Below are positions 36,419 through 43,486 of a stretch of DNA of 64,000 bases, piece after piece. Source of the stretch: Insolitispirillum peregrinum (GTDB lineage: Bacteria > Pseudomonadota > Alphaproteobacteria > Rhodospirillales > Rhodospirillaceae); the NCBI RefSeq assembly GCF_042665255.1, contig NZ_JBHTCD010000016.1. The stretch is one strand, 5' to 3'. The notes under the pieces were generated by a model that saw only the letters and a list, made by a program, of their open reading frames with translations, was not told the origin of the DNA and did not search any database. The position numbers and the translations under genes are program-made. Each line of letters starts with the position of its first letter. The stretch's first letter is position 1.

Positions 36419-37843
36419 TTAGCGAATGGTCACGCTGCTCTGGCTGCCCGGATAGCCCGCCGCCGGAGCCACCGGACTGGCCCCGGGAGTCGGCACCGGG
36501 GCAGAGCCTTGCGGCGAGGACGGGGTCAGGATTGACGGCATGCTCTGGCCACCGGGAATGGTGGTCTGCGGCACTTCGCGGCGGATCACCCAGCCTTGCG
36601 GCTCCAGCGTTGCCGACAGGCCGACCGAGGCCAGCCCGGCCACCAGTTCCTCGAAGGTGCTGGTATAGCGCAGGCTGGCCTGAGCGGCACTGCGGCGCAG
36701 CTCGGTCAGCTTCCAGTCCTTCATCCCCGGTGTCTGGTCCAGACTCTGGCGCAGACCGGCCCATTCGTTCAGGCTGCTGAATTCCAGCAGCACCGGCGTG
36801 TCATTGACCGGCCCGGCAGCGGCAGCGGTCACCGCCTGCGCCCGGAATCCCTTGTCCAGCGACTGCGCGGTCAGGCTGACCGCCCGCGCCAGAAAGCGGC
36901 TAATGTCTTCGCCGGTTTCCGGCAGCACGGTCAGGGCCATCGCCTCTTCCGGTGTGGCCGACACCCGCCGCACCCGAATGTCGAGGGCGGGCAGGTCCGG
37001 GTTCGAGGCGATGCTCTGCGGCGTCTTGTGCGCACGGGCTTCGACCACCAGCACACTGTCAGCGGCATAGCGTTGCGCCAGTGTGCTCAAGGCCGCCTGA
37101 TCAAGTGCCACCGCGCGGGCGGCATCAATCGACCCGATGTCGGCCAGATCGCCCAGCGGAACCTCGGTGCTGACCAGTCCGCCACTGCGGCGCGTCGCCC
37201 ACGCCTGCCGCCACGGATTCGGCTCTTCCCACAGGGTCGCCGGAGCATCAGCCGCCGCATACCACACCGGCAACACCAGCGAGGGCCGGGTTGCGGTTTC
37301 GATATAGCTGATATGCGAGCGATCGAGCAGCGCCTTCACCGCCTGCGGCATGAAGGTGACGTCAATCTTCGCCAGATAGCGCACCGCCGAGGTCTTTTCA
37401 TCGCGAATCGACAACCGCAACACCATCCGGTCCACATCCGCCGCCGACAGATGCGGCAGACGGTCGAACTGGCTGGGGTCCACCAGCCGCTGCAGCAGCA
37501 TCTCCAAGGCTTTGACCTGCCCGCTGGCAATGGCGCTTTCCCGCGCCTGCGCCGCGTTGGCCGCCGTTGCATCGACCGGAACATCGCTCACCTGATAGGC
37601 GGCCTGCACCTGATCCTGCCCCGGCGTTTTGCTGCTGGGCGGTGGCGTGGCGGGACCAGAGCCCAGAACCTGCAGGCTTTGCGCCCCGGCATTTGTCGGG
37701 AAAATGGCCGTTTCAGCGGTCATTGCTGCCACAAACAGGCAAAAACCGCCCACGGCCCTGCCAAGCGCCGTTGCAATGCGTGCCGGTTTCAGTATTTTCC
37801 TCACTCTATCCGTCCACCCAAAGCCACTCAGTGAGGCCGCCAT
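36419..37843 (-). CDS. DUF2066 domain protein, exported
   Basis: A 474-residue protein. A long basic N-terminus (residues 1-35) precedes a hydrophobic stretch G-G-F-C-L-F-V-A-A-M and a signal-peptidase-like A-G-A-Q-S near 52-56. The DUF2066 region spans about 80-370; the C-terminus is a proline/serine-rich low-complexity tail with S-S-V-T-I-R at the end. Function unknown. The ATG at 37843 has AAGGAG at ideal distance. It overlaps by two bases the most likely start codon of the divergent purM, so no intergenic space exists. Confidence 0.82.
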   Translation of the reverse strand: MAASLSGFGWTDRVRKILKPARIATALGRAVGGFCLFVAAMTAETAIFPTNAGAQSLQVLGSGPATPPPSSKTPGQDQVQAAYQVSDVPVDATAANAAQARESAIASGQVKALEMLLQRLVDPSQFDRLPHLSAADVDRMVLRLSIRDEKTSAVRYLAKIDVTFMPQAVKALLDRSHISYIETATRPSLVLPVWYAAADAPATLWEEPNPWRQAWATRRSGGLVSTEVPLGDLADIGSIDAARAVALDQAALSTLAQRYAADSVLVVEARAHKTPQSIASNPDLPALDIRVRRVSATPEEAMALTVLPETGEDISRFLARAVSLTAQSLDKGFRAQAVTAAAAGPVNDTPVLLEFSSLNEWAGLRQSLDQTPGMKDWKLTELRRSAAQASLRYTSTFEELVAGLASVGLSATLEPQGWVIRREVPQTTIPGGQSMPSILTPSSPQGSAPVPTPGASPVAPAAGYPGSQSSVTIR

Positions 37844-38921
37844 TTCCACTCCTTCCGACAAACAGGGTCTGAGCTATAAAGATGCTGGCGTTGACATTGA
37901 CGCCGGAAACGCTCTCGTGCAAGCCATCAAGCCGCTGGCCAAGTCCACTGTGCGCTCCGGGGCCGATTCTGACCTCGGGGGCTTCGGGGCCTTGTTCGAC
38001 CCGCGCGCCGCTGGCTTCAAGGACCCGATCTTGTGTGCCGCCACCGATGGCGTCGGCACCAAGCTCAAGATTGCAATCGATGCCAACACTCACGACACCG
38101 TGGGTATCGACCTCGTTGCGATGTGTGTCAACGATCTGGTTGTGCAGGGCGCCGAGCCGCTGTTCTTCCTCGATTACTTCGCCACCGGCAAGCTGGAGGT
38201 CGAACAGGCCCGCACGGTGATCGCCGGGATCGCCGAAGGCTGCAAGCAGGCCGGTTGTGCCCTGATCGGCGGCGAAACCGCCGAAATGCCCGGCATGTAC
38301 AAGGCCGGTGACTACGATCTGGCCGGTTTCTCGGTCGGCGCCGCCGAACGCGGCACCCTGCTTGACGGCAAGGGCTGCCAGCCGGGCGATGCCCTGATCG
38401 GTCTTGCCTCGTCGGGCGTACACTCCAACGGCTATTCGCTGGTGCGCCGCATCGTCGAAAAGAGCGGTCTGGACTGGACCGACGACGCCCCGTTCGCCCC
38501 CGGCACCAGCCTGGGCCGGGCGCTGATGACCCCGACCCGCATCTATGTGAAAAGCTGTCTGGCCGCCATCCGTGCCGGTCACGTCAAGGCGCTGGCCCAC
38601 ATCACCGGCGGCGGGTTCTGGGAAAACATCCCGCGCGTGCTGCCCGATGACATCGCCGCCGAGCTGGATGCCGATGCCCTGCCGTTGCCCGAGGTGTTCC
38701 GCTGGCTGGCAAAAACCGGCGGCGTTTCGGCCACCGAAATGGCGCGTACCTTCAACTGTGGCGTCGGGATGATTCTGGTGGTTCCCGCCGACCGGGCCGA
38801 GGCCGCCGTGGCCCTGTTCACCGAACACGGCGAGCAGGCCCGCGTGATTGGCCGTCTGGCCGCCCGTGGCGACGGCGAAGCCGTGCGCATCGCGGGGCTG
38901 GATGCGGCTTGGGGTCTGTAA
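37776..38921 (+). CDS. purM: Phosphoribosylformylglycinamidine cyclo-ligase; start uncertain
   Basis: PurM (AIR synthetase) of purine synthesis. The family start L-S-Y-K-D-A-G-V-D-I-D-A-G-N-A-L is clear, as are A-T-D-G-V-G-T-K-L near residue 90, M-C-V-N-D-L-V-V-Q-G-A-E-P-L-F-F-L-D-Y near 113-131, and G-G-E-T-A-E-M-P-G-M-Y. The only ATG, at 37776, gives 381 residues with about 22 extra N-terminal residues, has no ribosome-binding site and lies inside the divergent DUF2066 gene. An in-frame ATT at 37842 with GAGG five bases before it would give the usual N-terminus, as would a CTG nearby. purN follows 2 bp later. Confidence 0.93.
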   Translation: MRAGFSIFLTLSVHPKPLSEAAISTPSDKQGLSYKDAGVDIDAGNALVQAIKPLAKSTVRSGADSDLGGFGALFDPRAAGFKDPILCAATDGVGTKLKIAIDANTHDTVGIDLVAMCVNDLVVQGAEPLFFLDYFATGKLEVEQARTVIAGIAEGCKQAGCALIGGETAEMPGMYKAGDYDLAGFSVGAAERGTLLDGKGCQPGDALIGLASSGVHSNGYSLVRRIVEKSGLDWTDDAPFAPGTSLGRALMTPTRIYVKSCLAAIRAGHVKALAHITGGGFWENIPRVLPDDIAAELDADALPLPEVFRWLAKTGGVSATEMARTFNCGVGMILVVPADRAEAAVALFTEHGEQARVIGRLAARGDGEAVRIAGLDAAWGL

Positions 38922-38923
38922 GG

Positions 38924-39580
38924 ATGTCCACTGCTCCCCGGCTGAAAGTCGGCGTGCTGGTGTCCGGGCGCGGGTCAAACTTGCAGGCGTTGCTTGACGC
39001 CTGCAAGGACCCGGCCTTCCCGGCAGAGATCGTCCACGTCCTGTCCAACAAGGCCGATGCCTATGGACTGGTGCTGGCGAAACAGGCCGGGATCTCCACC
39101 ACGGTGATCAGCCACAAGGATTTTCCCGACCGCGAAAGCTTTGACGCCGCCATGGACCGCGCCCTGCGGGCCGCCGGAGTCGGGTTCGTCTGTCTGGCAG
39201 GCTTTATGCGCCTGCTGAGCGAGGGCTTTGTGCAAGGATGGCAGGACCGGATGATCAACATCCATCCGTCGCTGCTGCCCAGCTACAAGGGCCTGCACAC
39301 CCATGAACGGGTGCTGGCCGATGGCGGCAAGCTGCACGGCTGTTCCGTCCATTTCGTCCGTCCGGCCTGTGACGAAGGCCCGCTGATTGCGCAGGCCGCC
39401 GTGCCGGTGCTGGATGACGACACCGCCGACAGCCTCGCCGCCCGCGTGCTGGAACAGGAACACCGCATTTATCCGCTCGCCCTGCGCCTGATTGCCGATG
39501 GCAAGGTGCGGGTGGTTGGCAACCGCGCCCTGACCGATGGCTGCACGGCCAGCGGGGCGCTGGTGGTGCCCGACGCCTGA
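38924..39580 (+). CDS. purN: Phosphoribosylglycinamide formyltransferase
   Basis: A 218-residue PurN using 10-formyl-THF to formylate GAR in purine synthesis. Motifs: S-G-R-G-S-N-L-Q near residues 14-21, catalytic N-I-H-P-S-L-L-P-S-Y-K-G near 106-117, and D-E-G-P-L-I-A-Q near 145-152 with the catalytic aspartate. The start at 38924 follows the purM stop by 2 bp with AGG next to it, so the two are translated from one message. Confidence 0.96.
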   Translation: MSTAPRLKVGVLVSGRGSNLQALLDACKDPAFPAEIVHVLSNKADAYGLVLAKQAGISTTVISHKDFPDRESFDAAMDRALRAAGVGFVCLAGFMRLLSEGFVQGWQDRMINIHPSLLPSYKGLHTHERVLADGGKLHGCSVHFVRPACDEGPLIAQAAVPVLDDDTADSLAARVLEQEHRIYPLALRLIADGKVRVVGNRALTDGCTASGALVVPDA

Positions 39581-39658
39581 CAGGAAATGGCGAGGAGCAT
39601 ACACCTCGCCATTGTCCTGCCGTCTGCCTGCCCGTCTTCTGTCTGGAGGCCAACACCG

Positions 39659-40042
39659 ATGCACACACTGCGGATTGACCATCTTGTCCTCACCGTTGCC
39701 AGCATTCCGGCCACCTGTGAGTTTTACAGCCGGGTCCTTGGTATGGAGGTCGTCACCTTTGGCGAAGGACGCACCGCCCTGAGCTTCGGGAACCAGAAAA
39801 TCAACCTGCATCAGGTTGGGCACGAGTTTGAACCCAAAGCCGACCGCCCGACAGCCGGTTCTGCCGATCTGTGCCTGATTGTCGATCCGGGTAACGGCGA
39901 CATTCTGGCCCATCTGGCCGCCCATCAGATCGCTGTCGAAGAAGGTCCGGTGGTCCGAACCGGCGCAACCGGTCCAATCCGGTCGGTCTATGTCCGCGAC
40001 CCCGATCACAACCTGATAGAGCTTTCGGAATACATCCGCTGA
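39659..40042 (+). CDS. VOC (glyoxalase/bleomycin-resistance) family protein
   Basis: A 127-residue single VOC domain. It has the N-terminal metal ligand histidine in R-I-D-H-L-V-L-T-V near residues 5-13, F-Y-S-R-V-L-G-M near 22-29, and the C-terminal D-P-D-H-N-L-I-E-L-S with glutamate near 122. Metal-dependent enzyme or binding protein of unknown substrate. A ribosome-binding site CTGGAGG precedes the ATG at 39659. It follows purN by 78 bp but probably is not part of purine synthesis. Confidence 0.87.
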   Translation: MHTLRIDHLVLTVASIPATCEFYSRVLGMEVVTFGEGRTALSFGNQKINLHQVGHEFEPKADRPTAGSADLCLIVDPGNGDILAHLAAHQIAVEEGPVVRTGATGPIRSVYVRDPDHNLIELSEYIR

Positions 40043-40053
40043 TCCGGTCGTCC

Positions 40054-40614
40054 TTACGCCTGTTTCTGCACCCGGATCAACTGGTCAATCAGGGCCTCGT
40101 CAGCCGTAATCTGTCCGTCCAGCATCAGCATTGCCAGCCCGTGCACCAGTGACCAGGCCCGAATGGCGCGGGTATGGGCTTCTCCGCCTGCACGGGCGGC
40201 AAAGGCGGCGGCGTTGGTGTACAGCAATGCCCCGGCATCGGAGTCCAGCACGCCATCCTCACGGACTGCCGCCAGAACCGGCGAGGTAAAAATCAGCCGG
40301 AACAGGGCCGGATGGGCCAGCGCAAAGCGCACATAGGCCCGGCCCGTCGCGGCAAACCCTTCATCGCCTCCCCCCACGCTGTCCACTGCCGCTTTCTGGG
40401 CGGTGGCAAGCTGCTGCAGGCCTTGCTGCGCCAAGGCGGCCATCAAGGCCTGCTTGTCGGGGAAATGGCGATAGACGGCGGTGGCTGAAACACCCGCCCG
40501 CCGCGCCACCTCGCGCAGCGACGGGTCTTCGCCGCGCTTTTCCTCCAAAAGCCGAAGCCCCTCGTGGATCAGGGCAGCGCGCAGATCGCCATGGTGATAG
40601 GGGCGAGGCTCCAT
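40054..40614 (-). CDS. TetR-family regulator
   Basis: A 186-residue TetR regulator. The N-terminal HTH has L-R-E-V-A-R-R-A-G-V-S-A-T-A-V-Y-R-H-F-P-D-K near 34-55 and the C-terminal region is of the TetR_C_33/WHG kind. Start at 40614, where the divergent operator overlaps the start codon, suggests autoregulation. Likely target is the divergent DUF2214 membrane protein gene. Confidence 0.88.
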   Translation of the reverse strand: MEPRPYHHGDLRAALIHEGLRLLEEKRGEDPSLREVARRAGVSATAVYRHFPDKQALMAALAQQGLQQLATAQKAAVDSVGGGDEGFAATGRAYVRFALAHPALFRLIFTSPVLAAVREDGVLDSDAGALLYTNAAAFAARAGGEAHTRAIRAWSLVHGLAMLMLDGQITADEALIDQLIRVQKQA

Positions 40615-40658
40615 GTTTACACCGTTACCTTTTGTTGCTATGGTTACACTGTAAACAT
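40613..40658. promoter_or_regulatory. Predicted TetR operator between tetR and the DUF2214 gene
   Basis: A 17-bp imperfect inverted repeat, ATGTTTACA at 40613-40621 with GTTACC, paired with GGTTAC and TGTAAACAT at 40642-40658. Fourteen of seventeen positions are complementary, and the repeat covers the tetR start codon. Confidence 0.6.
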
Positions 40659-40696
40659 TAACCAGCCCCTTCACAAGGCCCGCCGGAGACCGAGAG

Positions 40697-41131
40697 ATGC
40701 TTGACCTTGTGCTCGCCATTCTGCACCACCTCGCCGCGCTGACCCTGCTGGCCTGTCTGATTGCCCAGTTGACCCTGCTCAAGGCTCCGCTTTGCCAGCA
40801 GTTGGTGCCGACGCTGGCCCGGATTGATCTCGGCTATGGCCTGAGTGCGCTTGCCATTCTGGTCATTGGCGGGCTGCGGGTGTCCTTCGCCGCCAAAGGC
40901 TGGGAGTTTTATGCCCTCAATGCCGCTTTCTGGGCCAAGATGGCCCTGTTTGCCGTCATTGGCGGGCTGTCGGTTGTGCCAACCGTCCTGTTCCGTCGCT
41001 GGCTGCGCGAGGGGACCATTCCGGCGACCCGGTTGGTGCTGGTCCGCCGTCTGGTCACGCTGGAGGTGGCCCTGTTTGCGCTGCTGCCGGTGTTCGCCGT
41101 CCTCATGGCGCGGGGGTCGATTCGTCTGTAA
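40697..41131 (+). CDS. DUF2214 family membrane protein
   Basis: A 144-residue protein with four membrane helices (about residues 5-28, 46-66, 76-98, 118-138) and the family pattern I-L-H-H-L-A-A near 8-14 and I-D-L-G-Y-G-L-S-A near 43-51. Function unknown. Probably repressed by the divergent TetR regulator. Its 3' end overlaps the convergent phosphopantetheinyl transferase gene by 29 bp. Confidence 0.85.
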   Translation: MLDLVLAILHHLAALTLLACLIAQLTLLKAPLCQQLVPTLARIDLGYGLSALAILVIGGLRVSFAAKGWEFYALNAAFWAKMALFAVIGGLSVVPTVLFRRWLREGTIPATRLVLVRRLVTLEVALFALLPVFAVLMARGSIRL

Positions 41132-41744
41132 CAGCCTCCCCCACTGCCTGCGCCGCCTGAATCCCCGGGTACGGCGACCACTGGCGCAGACGCCACCCGG
41201 CACCGGCGAACTGGGGCGGCAGGCTGTCGGCCCACCACGGGTCAGGCGCAAGAGACAGGCTGGTAAAGTCGATTGCCAGCCCCCAGCCCACCGCCTTGGT
41301 CAGCGCCTCTTTCAGCGTCCACAGTGGCACCGCCCGCTCCGCCGCCCATGGCTGTTCCGCCGGGGCGGCGATCATCGCCAGCACCTCGGGCGGAAATGGC
41401 CGGTCGCTGCGTTCGACATCAATGCCGACCCGACAGCCCTCGCCGACCACGCAGGCCACCGCCCCCCGGCAATGGCTGAGGCTGACATCCAGCCCGCCCC
41501 CGCCCGCAACGCGAGGCTTGCCGCCCGGCTGATCGACGGTGAAGCGAACATCAGCCGGGGCACAGCCCAGCACCGCCGCCACCATCGCCCGCCGCAAGGC
41601 ATGGGCGGCCCGAAACGCCTGCCGGTCCGCCAGAACCACAAAGCGGCCCGCGCGAGCCTGCTCGTCATCATCCAGCCACTGGTTCCAACCGTACTCTGCC
41701 GCGTGGTCATCAACCGGCAGGGTCGCCGTAAACACCCGCCCCAT
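41103..41744 (-). CDS. 4'-Phosphopantetheinyl transferase (Sfp type)
   Basis: A 213-residue PPTase that activates acyl or peptidyl carrier proteins with CoA. The magnesium-binding V-G-I-D-V-E-R-S is near residue 107-114 and W-T-L-K-E-A-L-T-K-A-V-G near 141-152, both intact, with S-L-S-H-C just before. MdcC uses a different prosthetic group, so this is not its partner. The start at 41744 gives the standard length; the upstream open frame runs into a repeat. Confidence 0.9.
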   Translation of the reverse strand: MGRVFTATLPVDDHAAEYGWNQWLDDDEQARAGRFVVLADRQAFRAAHALRRAMVAAVLGCAPADVRFTVDQPGGKPRVAGGGGLDVSLSHCRGAVACVVGEGCRVGIDVERSDRPFPPEVLAMIAAPAEQPWAAERAVPLWTLKEALTKAVGWGLAIDFTSLSLAPDPWWADSLPPQFAGAGWRLRQWSPYPGIQAAQAVGEAVTDESTPAP

Positions 41745-41789
41745 AGGCACCCTTTCGTCAAAAAAGCGCAGACTCACTGGCCCAGTTTT

Positions 41790-41850
41790 TGGTTTGTCGC
41801 AGTGATGGTGCGCAAAACCGGTTCCCACTTTTGCGCTCACAGCTCCAGTA
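41790..41850 (+). repeat. Palindrome E copy upstream of dmeR
   Basis: TTTGTCGCAGTGATGG then GCGCAAAACCGG/TTCCCACTTTTGCGC (41811-41836), the variant form also seen as the second unit at 25325-25392. It ends 4 bp before the predicted DmeR operator. Confidence 0.75.
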
Positions 41851-41854
41851 TGGT

Positions 41855-41871
41855 ATAGTCCCCCATACTAT
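41855..41871. promoter_or_regulatory. Predicted DmeR/RcnR-type operator
   Basis: The inverted repeat ATAGT-CCCCCAT-ACTAT, arms around a C/G tract, 28 bp upstream of dmeR. RcnR/CsoR-like nickel/cobalt regulators bind sites with A/T-rich arms around a G or C run (for example TACT-G6-N-AGTA in E. coli), so the match in form and position is good. Confidence 0.65.
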
Positions 41872-41898
41872 CCGAGTCGCCTTATACGGACCCCAACC

Positions 41899-42171
41899 AT
41901 GTCACACACACTCCGGGACAAAGACAAGCTGCTGGCCCGCGTCCGCCGCCTGCGCGGGCAGATGGACGGCATCGAACGCGCCCTGCTGGCCGAAGCCCCC
42001 TGTAGCGAAGTGCTGCGCCAACTGGCTTCGGCCCGAGGCGCGATGAACGGCCTGACCGCCGAAGTGATGGAAGACCACCTGCGCGAACACGTTCTGGAGG
42101 CCGACAGCGAGCCCGAGCGCCGACAGGCGGTGGAGGAAATGATCGAGGTCATCCGCTCGTATCTGAAATAG
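41899..42171 (+). CDS. dmeR: RcnR/DmeR-type nickel/cobalt-responsive repressor
   Basis: A 90-residue all-helical CsoR/RcnR-family repressor. The start M-S-H-T-L-R-D-K-D-K is RcnR-like, and His3, Cys35, His60 and His64 match one for one the Ni/Co ligands of E. coli RcnR. FrmR-type formaldehyde sensors of the same family keep a different set. It precedes the DmeF-type efflux gene, from which it is separated by a 55-bp tandem repeat array. An inverted repeat of the expected form lies upstream. Confidence 0.88.
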   Translation: MSHTLRDKDKLLARVRRLRGQMDGIERALLAEAPCSEVLRQLASARGAMNGLTAEVMEDHLREHVLEADSEPERRQAVEEMIEVIRSYLK

Positions 42172-42172
42172 C

Positions 42173-42420
42173 AAATCCCGAGCAGGTGGAACACCTGCGA
42201 CGACGTATTTGCTGAATGAACAGACCCAAATCCCGAGCAGGTGGAACACCTGCGACGACGCATTTGCTGAATGAACAGACCCAAATCCCGAGCAGGTGGA
42301 ACACCTGCGACGACGTATTTGCTGAATGAACAGACCCAAATCCCGAGCAGGTGGAACACCTGCGACGACGCATTTGCTGAATGAACAAACCCAAATCCCG
42401 AGCAGGTGGAACACCTGCCA
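42173..42420 (+). repeat. Five-copy 55-bp tandem array of module A between dmeR and dmeF
   Basis: Copies of AAATCCCGAGCAGGTGGAAC begin at 42173, 42228, 42283, 42338 and 42393, an exact 55-bp period, the last one truncated. Each unit has CAGGTG-GAA-CACCTG, GCGACGACG, then TATTTGC or CATTTGC alternating between units, and a TGAATGAACAGACC linker. The array starts 2 bp after the dmeR stop and ends 33 bp before dmeF. Units are near-identical and carry no variable spacers, so this is not a CRISPR. Reverse-strand frames with repeated C-S-T-C-S-G-F peptides here are not genes. Confidence 0.92.
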
Positions 42421-42453
42421 TACCCTGTACTCTCCGGCAGGAAAGGAGTCTTC

Positions 42454-43416
42454 ATGACCGCTCCGCTGTCTCATACCCACGACTTTCTGGGCGACCAGCA
42501 CCGCCAGAATGCCCGCAAGGTCTGGCTGGTGATCGCCTTGACCTCGGTGACGATGGTGGTGGAAATCATCGCCGGAAGCCTGTTCGGCTCGATGGCGCTG
42601 GTGGCCGATGGCTGGCACATGTCCACCCACGCCGCCGCCATGCTGATTGCCGCCATCGCCTATGCCTTTGCCCGCCGCCACAGCAGCGACCCTGCCTTTT
42701 CCTTTGGCACCGGCAAGCTGGGCGATCTGGCCGCCTTTGCCAGTGCGGTGCTGCTGGCGCTGGTCGCCGCCCTGATCGGCTGGGAAAGCCTGCACCGGCT
42801 GGCGCAACCGGTGCCGATTGATTTCCGGCAGGCGATGGTGGTGGCCGCCATCGGGCTGGCGGTCAACCTGCTGAGTGCCTGGGTGCTGAAGGATGACCAT
42901 CACCACGGGCACCATCACCATGACCACCATGATCATCACGATCATGAACACCACGACCATGATGGCCACGACCATCAGCACCATGCCCACCACGGCCACG
43001 ACAACAACCTGCGCGCGGCCTATCTGCATGTGGTGGCCGACGCCCTGACCTCGGTGCTGGCGATTGCCGCCTTGCTGGTCGGTCAGTTCACCGGCTGGGT
43101 GTGGGCCGATCCGTTGATGGGGATCATCGGAGCACTGGTCATTTGCCACTGGTCGTGGTCGCTGATCCGCACCACCGGCGCCATTCTGCTGGACAATACG
43201 AGCACCGAAGACACCCTGCCTGCGGCCATCCGCCACAGCCTGGAAGGCGATGAGACCCGGATTACCGACCTGCACGTCTGGCAAGTCGGCCCGGGCCACC
43301 ACGCCGCCATCATTGCCCTCAGCAGCCCGACCCCGCAGGCTCCCAGCCACTACAAACAAAAGCTCGCCCATCTGGGGGGCTTGTCCCATGTGACGGTCGA
43401 ATGCAATCCAGCCTGA
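42454..43416 (+). CDS. dmeF: CDF-family Ni/Co efflux protein DmeF
   Basis: A 320-residue cation diffusion facilitator. The N-terminus S-H-T-H-D-F-L-G matches DmeF, and D52/H55 in A-D-G-W-H and H192/D196 in L-H-V-V-A-D are the expected transport-site residues. A very histidine-rich cytoplasmic loop spans residues 149-182. It exports divalent metal, most likely cobalt and nickel, in exchange for protons. The start at 42454 follows GAAAGGAG; the upstream in-frame ATG at 42406 lies in the repeat. Nickel demand by the hydrogenase and nickel export here may share a pool. Confidence 0.92.
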   Translation: MTAPLSHTHDFLGDQHRQNARKVWLVIALTSVTMVVEIIAGSLFGSMALVADGWHMSTHAAAMLIAAIAYAFARRHSSDPAFSFGTGKLGDLAAFASAVLLALVAALIGWESLHRLAQPVPIDFRQAMVVAAIGLAVNLLSAWVLKDDHHHGHHHHDHHDHHDHEHHDHDGHDHQHHAHHGHDNNLRAAYLHVVADALTSVLAIAALLVGQFTGWVWADPLMGIIGALVICHWSWSLIRTTGAILLDNTSTEDTLPAAIRHSLEGDETRITDLHVWQVGPGHHAAIIALSSPTPQAPSHYKQKLAHLGGLSHVTVECNPA

Positions 43417-43486
43417 TACAAGACGAAAAGCACGATGGCGCGGCCGGATGTTTCCGCCGCGCCATCGCCCCATCCCGAACCGCCTG

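Noticed and set aside
41103..41131. Frameshift at the DUF2214 / phosphopantetheinyl transferase overlap
   Set aside because: Both proteins have normal family C-termini, so a convergent 29-bp overlap is simpler. The 14-bp EamA/MDR overlap is treated the same way.
42173..42420. CRISPR array
   Set aside because: The whole 55-bp unit is conserved with no variable spacers and no cas genes are nearby.
42149..42455. Reverse-strand frames with repeated C-S-T-C-S-G-F peptides
   Set aside because: They are translations of the tandem repeat, with an exact 55-bp DNA period, and have no ribosome-binding site.
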